From positions 1-46,181 of the forward strand of contig JAUNKR010000013.1 of the NCBI GenBank assembly GCA_030532705.1: a stretch of 46,181 bases of DNA, written 5' to 3'. The stretch comes from Peptostreptococcaceae bacterium (GTDB lineage Bacteria > Bacillota > Clostridia > Peptostreptococcales > Filifactoraceae). The translations under genes were made by a program, and so were the position numbers. This document shows positions 34,905-42,041 of this stretch, one piece after another. Positions within the stretch are counted from its first letter, which is position 1, and the number at the start of each line of letters is the position of its first letter. The notes under the pieces were generated by a model. It did not search any database and was not told where the DNA came from. It saw only the letters and a program-made list of their open reading frames with translations.

Positions 34905-34944
34905 TTGCAAGTTCAATATGCAAATCCGAATTGCAATCTTGCAA
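34905..34944. promoter_or_regulatory. Cluster of four TTGCAA-like sites
   Basis: TTGCAA at 34905, ATGCAA at 34918, TTGCAA at 34931 and TTGCAA at 34939. The first three are spaced 13 bp apart. TTGCAA is self-complementary, so each may bind a dimer. They lie 95-140 bp upstream of the kor -10. Confidence 0.35.
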
Positions 34945-35344
34945 ATGTCAACTTATTAGATGCTCATTTTTACCTATTCACTCAATCTTTTTCTCGTGCA
35001 ACCTCTCAGATCGATCAAGCATAGCCTAGGGTTTCACCTTATTTTTCTCGAACATTCGCTTGTTTTTTTATTTTGATCGTTTGGCTTGATCTATCGTAAG
35101 CATCTATCAAAAATGCAGGATGAGCCCTCCGAGGATGCATAATTTCTATAAATTTTTTTAGCAACAGAGCATCAAAGATCCGCTTCTTTTGCAGATCTTT
35201 TAAGATCACATTTTGTTTTTGCACCTTCCCCCATGACTTGATGGCCTTGATAAAAGAAGAATACAGAAAAAGGTGCTCCATAAAGAGAAGGCGATCCAAG
35301 GAGAGATCAAGCTCCGCTCACATTGAGATCCAGTTCTTGAATGC

Positions 35345-35379
35345 AAAAAAGCATAACCAACCTTTAGACTGTTATGCTT
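35345..35379 (-). terminator. Terminator of the DUF4178/DUF350 operon
   Basis: AAGCATAAC (35349-35357) pairs with GTTATGCTT (35371-35379), 13-nt loop. On the minus strand the hairpin is followed by TTTTGC. It lies ~85 nt past the zinc-ribbon stop at 35465. Confidence 0.75.
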
Positions 35380-35464
35380 CATACGATATATTGAAATGGC
35401 CCTATCATTCAGTGACCGTTTCCCGTGTATTCTCTTTTTGATGGAAAGTCTCCTTTCAGAAGAT

Positions 35465-35785
35465 CTATTTCTTGCTTTTTTCGATCTGGATCTGAAGATA
35501 GTTTTTATCCCCCTTCTCTCTCGGCGCCGCACAGTTGACGCAGATCGGTTCATCGGACCGATTGTATCTGCTACAATAACTGCAGAGCCAGTCCGGTCCG
35601 CTGCTGATCTTGACCTTGGTCTCATCGACCGCCCGGACCTTGCTCAGATCTTTGGGCAGATAAAATTTGACTTCTTGCCCTCTCGGATTTCCACAGTTGG
35701 GACAGCTGTGCTGACTTCCTCCGATCCCTTGATTCCCGCAGTAGACGCAGTCCCAAAGCGCCTCCACTCTAAAATTCTTGATCAT
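35465..35785 (-). CDS. Double RanBP2-type zinc-ribbon protein
   Basis: A 106-residue protein with two zinc ribbons: C13-C16...C28-C31 (WDCVYCGNQ, HSCPNCGNPRG) and C68-C71...C82-C85 (WLCSYCSRYN, PICVNCAAPRE). The W-x-C-x2-C-x11-C-x2-C-x2-P layout is that of RanBP2-type fingers, which bind proteins or single-stranded RNA. Its ATG overlaps the end of the spermidine-synthase-like gene by 4 nt, so it is translationally coupled and likely works with that operon. The function is unknown. Confidence 0.85.
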   Translation of the reverse strand: MIKNFRVEALWDCVYCGNQGIGGSQHSCPNCGNPRGQEVKFYLPKDLSKVRAVDETKVKISSGPDWLCSYCSRYNRSDEPICVNCAAPREKGDKNYLQIQIEKSKK

Positions 35786-37284
35786 CTCCAGTTCTCCGTT
35801 GCTTTATTATAGTATTCGATCAATACAGGTCGAGTCAGACGATTGATCTCCACATCCTGCACGATCTCGTCTTTTCCAAACAAAAATAATGCTTCGATAT
35901 TGTCTTCCGACAGATATCGGGTCTCCACCTCGATCACAAAAGGGCCTTCGATCGCTTTGTTCATCGCCAGATTGAATCCCCAATCTCCGAATGAAGGCAC
36001 TTCCAGATGGTAAGGCTTCACATAAAAACCTTCGCTCTCGATCGTCTTATGGATGCACCAAAAAGCCTTCGGCGCAAAATAAGGGCTGGTGGATTGTGTC
36101 ACCAGTGCCCCGTCTTCTTTCAAATGTTTTTTGCAAAGGCGATAGAACACATTGGAATAGAGCTTGTTGAGAACATCCGAGTTCGGATCGGGAAGATCGA
36201 CGATGATCAGATCGTATTTTTTGTCATTGTTCTCAAGATATTCGTACGCATCCATGATATGAACCGTCAATTTTTCATTTTGAAGACTGCCCTTGTTGAT
36301 ATCGGTGATATTTTTGTTGCTGCTACAGATCCGGATCATCTCTTCATCAAGATCGACCAGATCGATGCTTTGGACATCATATTTCAACACCTCACGCACC
36401 GCAAGCCCGTCCCCGCCTCCGAGGATCAGCACATCGCACGGATGCTGCACCTGACTCATCGGAATATGTACCAATGCCTCATGATAGCGATATTCATCCA
36501 TGGTCGAGAATTGGCAGTTGCCATCCAGATAGAGCCGAGTATCGTCCTTGTGTTTGGTCATGACGATCTTCTGGTAAGGTGTCTGCGCTTTGAGAACGAT
36601 CTTATCGCGATACAGTCCACCTTCGACTCGATCGGAGATATTTTCTGCATAGATCATTCCAAAGAGCATCACCGTGCCTGCACAAAGAGCCAAAACTCGA
36701 TATACTCGCACATGATGAATGCGATCGCCATATTTCCAAAGGATCATGATCGCCGCCGAGATATTCAGCAGTCCACAAAGAAATGCCGTCGAAAAATATC
36801 CCAGTTTCGGCAGAAGCATCAACGGAAAGGCGACCGCTCCAAGCAATCCGCCGATATAGTCAAAGCTGAAGATCGAGGAGATGGTCAGTTTCAGATTTTT
36901 CTCATCCTCTTCGATGATCCTTGTCAAAAGAGGGATCTCCGCCCCTGCCAAAATCCCGATGATCAGGATCTCCAGATACATCACGGCTTCATAGGATGAG
37001 ATATAGAGATTTGCAAAAAATAAAGTGAGTGCACTCATCCCGCCGATGATCCCGATCGCCAGCTCGATATGGACCAGCGTATTGAAGAGTTTTTTGCTGA
37101 AAAAACGGGATAGATAGGAGCCAAGTCCAAGCGCCGACATATACAGTCCGATCGTGATGGAATACTGCAAAGTACTGTTTCCCAAAAGATAGGAGCTCAC
37201 CGCACTGATGATCAGCTCGTAGCACATCGAGCATCCCGAAATGATCAGGGTCGTCAGCATCAAAAGTCTATATTTATTGGACAT
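35782..37284 (-). CDS. Membrane-anchored spermidine-synthase-like protein
   Basis: A 500-residue fusion. Residues 1-215 form about seven transmembrane helices; residues ~225-500 are a polyamine aminopropyltransferase-type domain: QKI (238-240), LYLDGNCQFSTMDEYRYHEA (251-270), LGGGDGLAVREVL (288-300), VDLDEEMI and VDLPDP (362-367). Key acidic residues for decarboxylated-SAM and amine binding appear retained, so an aminopropyl transfer activity at the membrane is possible but unproven. It lies in an operon DUF4178-DUF350-this gene-zinc ribbon, with 12 nt to DUF350. Such membrane-fused forms with DUF350/DUF4178 are known as a recurrent, little-studied neighbourhood. Confidence 0.88.
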   Translation of the reverse strand: MSNKYRLLMLTTLIISGCSMCYELIISAVSSYLLGNSTLQYSITIGLYMSALGLGSYLSRFFSKKLFNTLVHIELAIGIIGGMSALTLFFANLYISSYEAVMYLEILIIGILAGAEIPLLTRIIEEDEKNLKLTISSIFSFDYIGGLLGAVAFPLMLLPKLGYFSTAFLCGLLNISAAIMILWKYGDRIHHVRVYRVLALCAGTVMLFGMIYAENISDRVEGGLYRDKIVLKAQTPYQKIVMTKHKDDTRLYLDGNCQFSTMDEYRYHEALVHIPMSQVQHPCDVLILGGGDGLAVREVLKYDVQSIDLVDLDEEMIRICSSNKNITDINKGSLQNEKLTVHIMDAYEYLENNDKKYDLIIVDLPDPNSDVLNKLYSNVFYRLCKKHLKEDGALVTQSTSPYFAPKAFWCIHKTIESEGFYVKPYHLEVPSFGDWGFNLAMNKAIEGPFVIEVETRYLSEDNIEALFLFGKDEIVQDVEINRLTRPVLIEYYNKATENWR

Positions 37285-37296
37285 AAGTGACCTCTG

Positions 37297-37722
37297 CTAT
37301 TGAATGACGCCGCTGATGATCAGCCCGATCGATACAAAGATCCCGAAGATCATGATCCCTGCCGCTTCATTGTTTGCTTTCAATTCTTCATTAAAATTGT
37401 ATTTTCGATTCACCAGGTCCACCAGATAATAGCCGATCAAAAAGAAGACGATGCCGACAAGCGCATAAAAGACGGTATCGGTCAGCCCATCGATCATCCG
37501 GCTCGCTTCTCGGTCAAATGTAAGAGTCTGAACTGCCGTCCGAATGATGATGCCCAGTCCGATATAGATCCCGGCGGACACCCATCCGACAGATCGGTTC
37601 CCCTCTTTGATCTCTTTCGGAAAATCACAGGGGATCATCTGATCGATCGCCACATAACCTACCATCATCGTGATGATCCCTGCCAAACAATAGACCACCA
37701 ATTCTAATATTTTTTGAAACAT
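37297..37722 (-). CDS. DUF350 membrane protein
   Basis: A 141-residue protein with four transmembrane helices (from MFQKILELVVYCLAGIITMM onward). The ...IPCDFPKEIKEGNRSVGWVSAGIYIGLGIII segment at ~30-60 and NNEAAGIMIFGIFVSIGLII near the C-terminus are two internally similar halves, typical of DUF350. The role of the family is unknown. It sits between DUF4178 (9 nt) and the spermidine-synthase-like gene (12 nt). Confidence 0.85.
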   Translation of the reverse strand: MFQKILELVVYCLAGIITMMVGYVAIDQMIPCDFPKEIKEGNRSVGWVSAGIYIGLGIIIRTAVQTLTFDREASRMIDGLTDTVFYALVGIVFFLIGYYLVDLVNRKYNFNEELKANNEAAGIMIFGIFVSIGLIISGVIQ

Positions 37723-37731
37723 AGATCCTCC

Positions 37732-38841
37732 TTACTTCCCACTGCTCAATCCACCGCCGCTCGAGCCTCTGTTTCCGATACTGGAGTCTCTGACGCTGCT
37801 TGCATACATATCAAAATATCCATTACCCAGATCCTGAATGACCAGACCATCATACATCGTGTAGGCGGAAGGAGTGTTATGCCATCGGTTCGAGTCAGCA
37901 CCAAAACCGGCGCTGTAATAATGACTCCGGTACCAATGGTTCGTCGAACTCTTTGAATGATAAGGGGCATTATCCGATGTATAATTATATTTGCGGTCAG
38001 AAAGTTGCACATAGATCTTGTGCTCTTTGTCTTCCGGATAATAGATCAGACAATATTCACGGGCAGTCACGATGGCAACGCTTCCATCTTCCTTGTTCTC
38101 GTTTTCCGTCGCCAGCTCCACATCTCCGTTGACTCCTCTTAAAATATTACCGGCAACCTCTTCGGTAGTATTAAAAAATTGTTCCTCCGCATAATATACA
38201 TCCGCTTTTTCGCCCTGATCCCCTGTGATCGAGGTATGATAAACATAGCCCGGATTACCTTGGATATGTTCATGGATGCTGACCGGGACATAGATCGGCT
38301 CTGATATATAACTGTCCTCCGGCAAAAATTCGTCTACAACGCCCCATATCATCATACATATAAATAGGATATATCCCACATTCTTAAAAAATCCGTTTTT
38401 AGCCACTTTTCTTCCGTCAGATGCCTTGACCAGCCGGATCTCTTCCTTATCGAGATAGTAGCCCTCCGATACTTCGGTCCCTTCCCCCCACATTTCCAGT
38501 GAAAGAGTCTCTTCCTCCGTCTCATCTTCAAATTCTACAAAGGTCGCTCTCTCATCTTCTTCGGCATCCACATCCCCGGAGACTTCCACGACGACCTGTA
38601 TTCCTTCATCGACTTTATGCCATTTCGGATCGATCATCCCATCCTGTAGCGACGACGGCCAGGAGAGTGAATACTCCTCATAATATTCGTCACAGCTGAG
38701 CCAATGCTCCCCTTCACTCGTTCTCAAACGATAATCGATCCATTGCTTATTTTCATCCTGCGTATTTTGATATATGATATAACCGATGACCTCGCATTCC
38801 TCGCCATCGACATTTAGGATCGTTCCTACTTCATAGCGCAC
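37732..38841 (-). CDS. DUF4178-domain membrane protein
   Basis: A 369-residue protein. Start at GTG 38841 (reading MRYEVGTILNVDGEE) because AGGAGG lies 7 nt upstream; the longer frame beginning at a TTG would overlap that site. Residues ~1-150 form a DUF4178 domain (CEVIGYIIYQNTQDENKQWI, then RLRTSEGEHWLSCDEYYEEY). One transmembrane helix follows (VGYILFICMMIWGVVDEFL, ~190-210), then a ~150-residue second region and a Gly/Ser-rich tail (IGNRGSSGGGLSSGK). It heads the four-gene operon. The molecular function is unknown. Confidence 0.85.
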   Translation of the reverse strand: MRYEVGTILNVDGEECEVIGYIIYQNTQDENKQWIDYRLRTSEGEHWLSCDEYYEEYSLSWPSSLQDGMIDPKWHKVDEGIQVVVEVSGDVDAEEDERATFVEFEDETEEETLSLEMWGEGTEVSEGYYLDKEEIRLVKASDGRKVAKNGFFKNVGYILFICMMIWGVVDEFLPEDSYISEPIYVPVSIHEHIQGNPGYVYHTSITGDQGEKADVYYAEEQFFNTTEEVAGNILRGVNGDVELATENENKEDGSVAIVTAREYCLIYYPEDKEHKIYVQLSDRKYNYTSDNAPYHSKSSTNHWYRSHYYSAGFGADSNRWHNTPSAYTMYDGLVIQDLGNGYFDMYASSVRDSSIGNRGSSGGGLSSGK

Positions 38842-38871
38842 AGATCCACCTCCTACCAAATTTCTACAGCC

Positions 38872-38900
38872 ATTATATCATAACGATTTCTTTGATGTAA
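38872..38900 (-). promoter_or_regulatory. Promoter of the DUF4178/DUF350 operon
   Basis: On the minus strand TTACAT (38895-38900), 17 bp, then TATAAT (38872-38877) ~30 nt before the GTG start. It supports the operon beginning at DUF4178. Confidence 0.75.
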
Positions 38901-38927
38901 ATTATTCGCTAACTATAAAAGTGACAC

Positions 38928-38983
38928 AAAAAAGATCCTATGGTTCTCTGACCTCCTCCCGAGGATCCGGACCATTAGGATCT
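38928..38983 (-). terminator. Terminator of the cyclo-ligase/dapB/ybgA/TspO operon
   Basis: On the minus strand GATCCTAATGGT pairs with ACCATAGGATC (one bulge) and is followed by TTTTTTGTG. The ~26-nt top contains a smaller CCTCnnnGAGG-type hairpin. It lies ~200 nt past the TspO-like stop; the intervening 38984-39181 shows no gene. Confidence 0.75.
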
Positions 38984-39181
38984 ATGATCTCTTAAATGAA
39001 CTTAAATATCAAAACTTTTCGCTTCGCCTCTTTTGAAAACTTTGATAACAGTCTTTGAAAAGATGGCAAAACGACACTTCCTTTGTATCTAGGATTAGAT
39101 TTAGGATCTGCTATTCGTGCTCTTTGACTCTGAACGCTTTTCTATCGGATCTGACAAAAATCGTCCATTTTTCCCCGCCTC

Positions 39182-39967
39182 TTATGAATACTTCGGCAGG
39201 ATGCACTTATCATTTTTCAAGAAACGAGCGACCGTGATCACTGCAAGCAAAGCGATCCCGATCAACATCAAATTCGTCAGTCCCGATCCGTCTTGCACCG
39301 ATCGAAGTTTGGAGAAGATCCCAAAGAGTGCCCAAATGACCGGTAGCGTGAGGGCCGCATTTTTTGTCATCAACACAAGGAAGATCACAAGAAACAACAC
39401 GCCGATGATCAAAGCATAAGAGAGATAAATTTCAGCAGATCCCTGTAGATCCGGCTTCATCTCACCGAGCGAGACCAAAAAGGCATAGAAATTCACAAAG
39501 GATGCAATAAGGATCCACCCTCCATAGATCGCAAAGCTGAGCGGTGCAATGATCTTGCCTTTTTGACGGATCTTAAGCAGATCACGAAGCACCATCGACA
39601 AACTGACGAGGATCAAGAGGATGAGTAAAAAAGACAGAAGGATCTGTTCATACGAAAACGCTATATTCCATAGGATATTCGCGATACAGGAGAGCCAAAA
39701 CCACAAACTTGTCTTCTCAATAAATTTTTTGTAATAATCTTCATTGAGCTTCATCCTTGCGGTCAGCAATGCGATGAACAACAGTAGATAGATCACGCCC
39801 CAGATGCTGAAGGTAAAGCCCGCCGGAGTGATCAGTGTATGATATTTTGCGGATACTTCTCTTTGGCTCATCCCATTGATAAAACCAAAGGCTGCCAAGG
39901 TGTTTGTAGCGATCATACAAAGATACAGTATGATGCTGATGTTGATCTTTGTAGCATTATTCTTCAT
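39182..39967 (-). CDS. TspO/MBR-related membrane protein
   Basis: A 261-residue protein with about seven transmembrane helices. ITPAGFTFSIWGVIYLLLFI (~46-65) and CIANILWNIAFSYEQ (~95-109) match the Trp-rich sensory protein (TspO/MBR) pattern of P.G..F..W...Y and N..WN..F, in the larger ~250-residue variant found in Bacillota. TspO proteins bind porphyrins or other hydrophobic ligands; no ligand can be inferred here. The start overlaps the ybgA-type gene by 11 nt. Last gene of a four-gene overlapping operon. Confidence 0.75.
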   Translation of the reverse strand: MKNNATKINISIILYLCMIATNTLAAFGFINGMSQREVSAKYHTLITPAGFTFSIWGVIYLLLFIALLTARMKLNEDYYKKFIEKTSLWFWLSCIANILWNIAFSYEQILLSFLLILLILVSLSMVLRDLLKIRQKGKIIAPLSFAIYGGWILIASFVNFYAFLVSLGEMKPDLQGSAEIYLSYALIIGVLFLVIFLVLMTKNAALTLPVIWALFGIFSKLRSVQDGSGLTNLMLIGIALLAVITVARFLKNDKCILPKYS

Positions 39968-40532
39968 TCGATTTCCTCGCTTTCGTTTTTAGCAACGCAG
40001 GGTGAACATCCTCCTTTCCTTCATACTCTTCCTCAGGGATCTCTGCACATTCCCAAGGATAAGGCTCCAGGATCGTCTGGCTCGAGAGATAGACCTTGCC
40101 ATATCTTATAGCATGATCTCGTAAAAGCTCTCGAATCCTCGTCCCATCTATACGGTGTTCCCGATAGTCATCGATAAGCTCCAAAAAAGATCTTTTGTCC
40201 TCTTCCGTCAGATCTTTTTTGAAATAGCCGAACATATGCATCAAAGAATTGATCTCATTTGCAATGCTTGGCATCTGCAAAAACAGCTCACAAACCGTCG
40301 CCCGATATCTTCTGGCGATCGGATCGGACTTTTCTTTCGAATGATTTGCCAGCATCTTGCCAAGTTGGTCTTTGATCTTCTGATCATAGCAAAAAAAGAG
40401 GTATTTGTTCTCTGAGTGAAAACGGATCAGCGCTTTCATTTTTTCTGAACTCGGTAAAAGAAGGATCTCCTCCAATCTTCGCCGGATCCTCTCTTCCTGA
40501 AAATGATAAAAACGTTCTCTATGCTCTTCCAT
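39957..40532 (-). CDS. YbgA/DUF1722 family protein
   Basis: A 191-residue protein. Start at 40532 (MEEHRERFYHF) because AAGGAG lies 5 nt upstream; the ATG at 40553 has none. FHSENKYLFFCYDQKIKDQL, then LGKMLANHS and MHMFGYFKKDLTEEDKRSFL, match the DUF1722/YbgA domain, often fused to DUF523 (the TudS-type thiouracil desulfidase domain). Here it is stand-alone. The role is unknown. Between dapB (21 nt upstream) and the TspO-like gene. Confidence 0.82.
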   Translation of the reverse strand: MEEHRERFYHFQEERIRRRLEEILLLPSSEKMKALIRFHSENKYLFFCYDQKIKDQLGKMLANHSKEKSDPIARRYRATVCELFLQMPSIANEINSLMHMFGYFKKDLTEEDKRSFLELIDDYREHRIDGTRIRELLRDHAIRYGKVYLSSQTILEPYPWECAEIPEEEYEGKEDVHPALLKTKARKSNEE

Positions 40533-40553
40533 CTTGACTCCTTGACCGATCAT

Positions 40554-41357
40554 CTATACCACGATCACATCTTTGACCGAATACGATCCCGCCGGTCGAT
40601 CGATAAGAAACAGCGCGCAATCGACTGCCCCTCTTGCAAAGCATTCCCAGTTATGCGCATGATGCGTGATCTCCAATCGCTCACCCATCATCCCGAAAAT
40701 GACGGTATGGCTACTGGAAATATCGCCGGATCGGATCGAATGGAAAGTGATCTCCCCATCCTTGCGTACCCCCTTGCCGGATCTTCCATATACCGCGATA
40801 TCCTCAAAGTCTTTGCCCATAGACTCCGCGATCGTATGTCCCATCTCCTTGCCTGTACCGCTTGGTGCATCGAGCTTGAGATGGTCATGCATTTCGATGA
40901 TGTCGATCTGGCTCTCTTCGCCGAGCACCTTCGCCGTCATCGCCAGGATCTTATTCATCAAATTGACCGCCTTCGAAGTGTTTGCCGCATAAAGTAGCGG
41001 GATCTTGCGGGCAGCTTCTTCGATCTTATCGACCTGTTCTTTTGAAAAACCGGTCGTTCCACATACAAGAGGTTTATTCTGACGGACCGCCGCCTCGATC
41101 ACCTCCATCGAAAGCTCGGTCATACTGAAATCGATGATCACGTCACATTGATCGATCAGTTTTTCTATTTCGTCCACGACGGGCGCTCCGATCATTCGGC
41201 CAAGCTGCGCGACTTCGCCGACATCTTTCCCGATATAATCTCTCCCTTTCGGCCCGATGGCTCCTGCGATCGGAAGCCCTCTGTCCGCCGCCGCTTTTAT
41301 GATCAGCTTTCCCATCTTTCCTCTCGGTGCGATGACCAGTATCCTTGGCTCTTTCAT
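40554..41357 (-). CDS. dapB: 4-hydroxy-tetrahydrodipicolinate reductase
   Basis: A 267-residue enzyme of the lysine/diaminopimelate pathway reducing HTPA to tetrahydrodipicolinate with NAD(P)H. N-terminal Rossmann turn APRGKMGK (the first glycine of GxxGxxG is alanine), VCGTTGFS (~99-106), and the catalytic segment EMHDHLKLDAPSGTG (~154-168), where the first His and the Lys are kept but the second His of the usual HH pair is Asp. The C-terminal HNWECFARGAV is as in other DapB proteins. Activity is likely. Its start overlaps the cyclo-ligase by 4 nt. Confidence 0.93.
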   Translation of the reverse strand: MKEPRILVIAPRGKMGKLIIKAAADRGLPIAGAIGPKGRDYIGKDVGEVAQLGRMIGAPVVDEIEKLIDQCDVIIDFSMTELSMEVIEAAVRQNKPLVCGTTGFSKEQVDKIEEAARKIPLLYAANTSKAVNLMNKILAMTAKVLGEESQIDIIEMHDHLKLDAPSGTGKEMGHTIAESMGKDFEDIAVYGRSGKGVRKDGEITFHSIRSGDISSSHTVIFGMMGERLEITHHAHNWECFARGAVDCALFLIDRPAGSYSVKDVIVV

Positions 41358-41941
41358 ATTTCCTCCACAAAACTCAATATTCCGATCTCCGTGATCAGAT
41401 AGTCCATCCGCAAGTCGTAACGAGACATCGGAATTTCTTCATTCGTCAACTTTTCAAAGCAGATACACATTCTGGTAAAATTCGTGGTCTGCATATATCG
41501 GTCATAAAAACCGCCTCCGTAGCCCAGCCGCGCCCCGCTATGCGAGCAGGATAGGCAAGGGATGATCCCAAGCTCGATCTCCTCCGGCGCGATCGTCATC
41601 GCTGAGGAACTCGGCTCTTTGATCCCGTAGGAACACACGGACAGCTCATCCGGCGAAAAGATCTGCTTCGCCTCCATCACACCCTTTGAGATCACGAGCG
41701 GTACCGCCACACGCTTTCCCTGTGCGAGCGCATCTTCGATGATCGCCGAAGTGTCCACTTCGTTTTCCATCCCGACAAAACAAAATATCGTCTGTGCTTC
41801 CTTATAATTCGGGGTGGACAAGACAAAATCAGTGATGGCTTTGCTTGATTTTTTTTTGTAGTTTTTGTCCAATGCATTGGATTGGATCAGGATTTTTTTT
41901 CGAAGTTGCTTTTTTTCTGTGTAGATCAAATTACTTTTCAT
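41354..41941 (-). CDS. 5-formyltetrahydrofolate cyclo-ligase
   Basis: A 195-residue enzyme converting 5-formyl-THF to 5,10-methenyl-THF with ATP. The P-loop-like GARLGYGGGFYDRYM (~136-150) is the family signature, with VGMENEVDTS and PVISKGVMEA segments upstream. First gene of the overlapping operon with dapB, ybgA and the TspO-like gene. The start has only a weak ribosome binding site (CGAGAT) and is preceded 17 nt upstream by a stable hairpin (41958-41983). Confidence 0.92.
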   Translation of the reverse strand: MKSNLIYTEKKQLRKKILIQSNALDKNYKKKSSKAITDFVLSTPNYKEAQTIFCFVGMENEVDTSAIIEDALAQGKRVAVPLVISKGVMEAKQIFSPDELSVCSYGIKEPSSSAMTIAPEEIELGIIPCLSCSHSGARLGYGGGFYDRYMQTTNFTRMCICFEKLTNEEIPMSRYDLRMDYLITEIGILSFVEEI

Positions 41942-41957
41942 ATTTTATCTCGTTAGC

Positions 41958-41983
41958 GATCCGGCAGCACTCGCCGCCGGATC
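41958..41983. promoter_or_regulatory. Perfect GATCCGGC hairpin without T-run
   Basis: GATCCGGC (41958-41965) pairs with GCCGGATC (41976-41983) around a 10-nt loop, in the 100-nt gap between the M20 peptidase and the cyclo-ligase. No U-tract follows, so it may be an mRNA-stabilising or regulatory hairpin rather than a terminator. Confidence 0.5.
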
Positions 41984-42041
41984 ACTTCATTTCTTGGATT
42001 TTGTTTCTTTACTAAATTCGCTCTTCGCGGGTTTTGACCGA

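Larger units (their letters stand above)
34622..35464. other. 843-nt intergenic region upstream of kor
   Basis: It holds the kor promoter candidate (34804-34809), a cluster of TTGCAA-like sites (34905-34944), a GATCTT/AAGATC inverted repeat near 35193-35206 and the terminator at 35345-35379. A minus-strand frame (35039-35281, core KAIKSWGKVQKQNVILKDL) has no ribosome binding site and matches nothing I know; it may be a gene remnant. Confidence 0.45.

Noticed and set aside
35039-35281. Minus-strand ORF of ~80 codons in the gap upstream of kor
   Set aside because: No ribosome binding site, no promoter, and no recognisable motif. It was not called as a gene.
36007-36999. 330-codon plus-strand open frame opposite the spermidine-synthase-like gene
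   Set aside because: Antisense shadow of a clear membrane/aminopropyltransferase gene; no ribosome binding site and His/Asp-rich translation typical of antisense frames.
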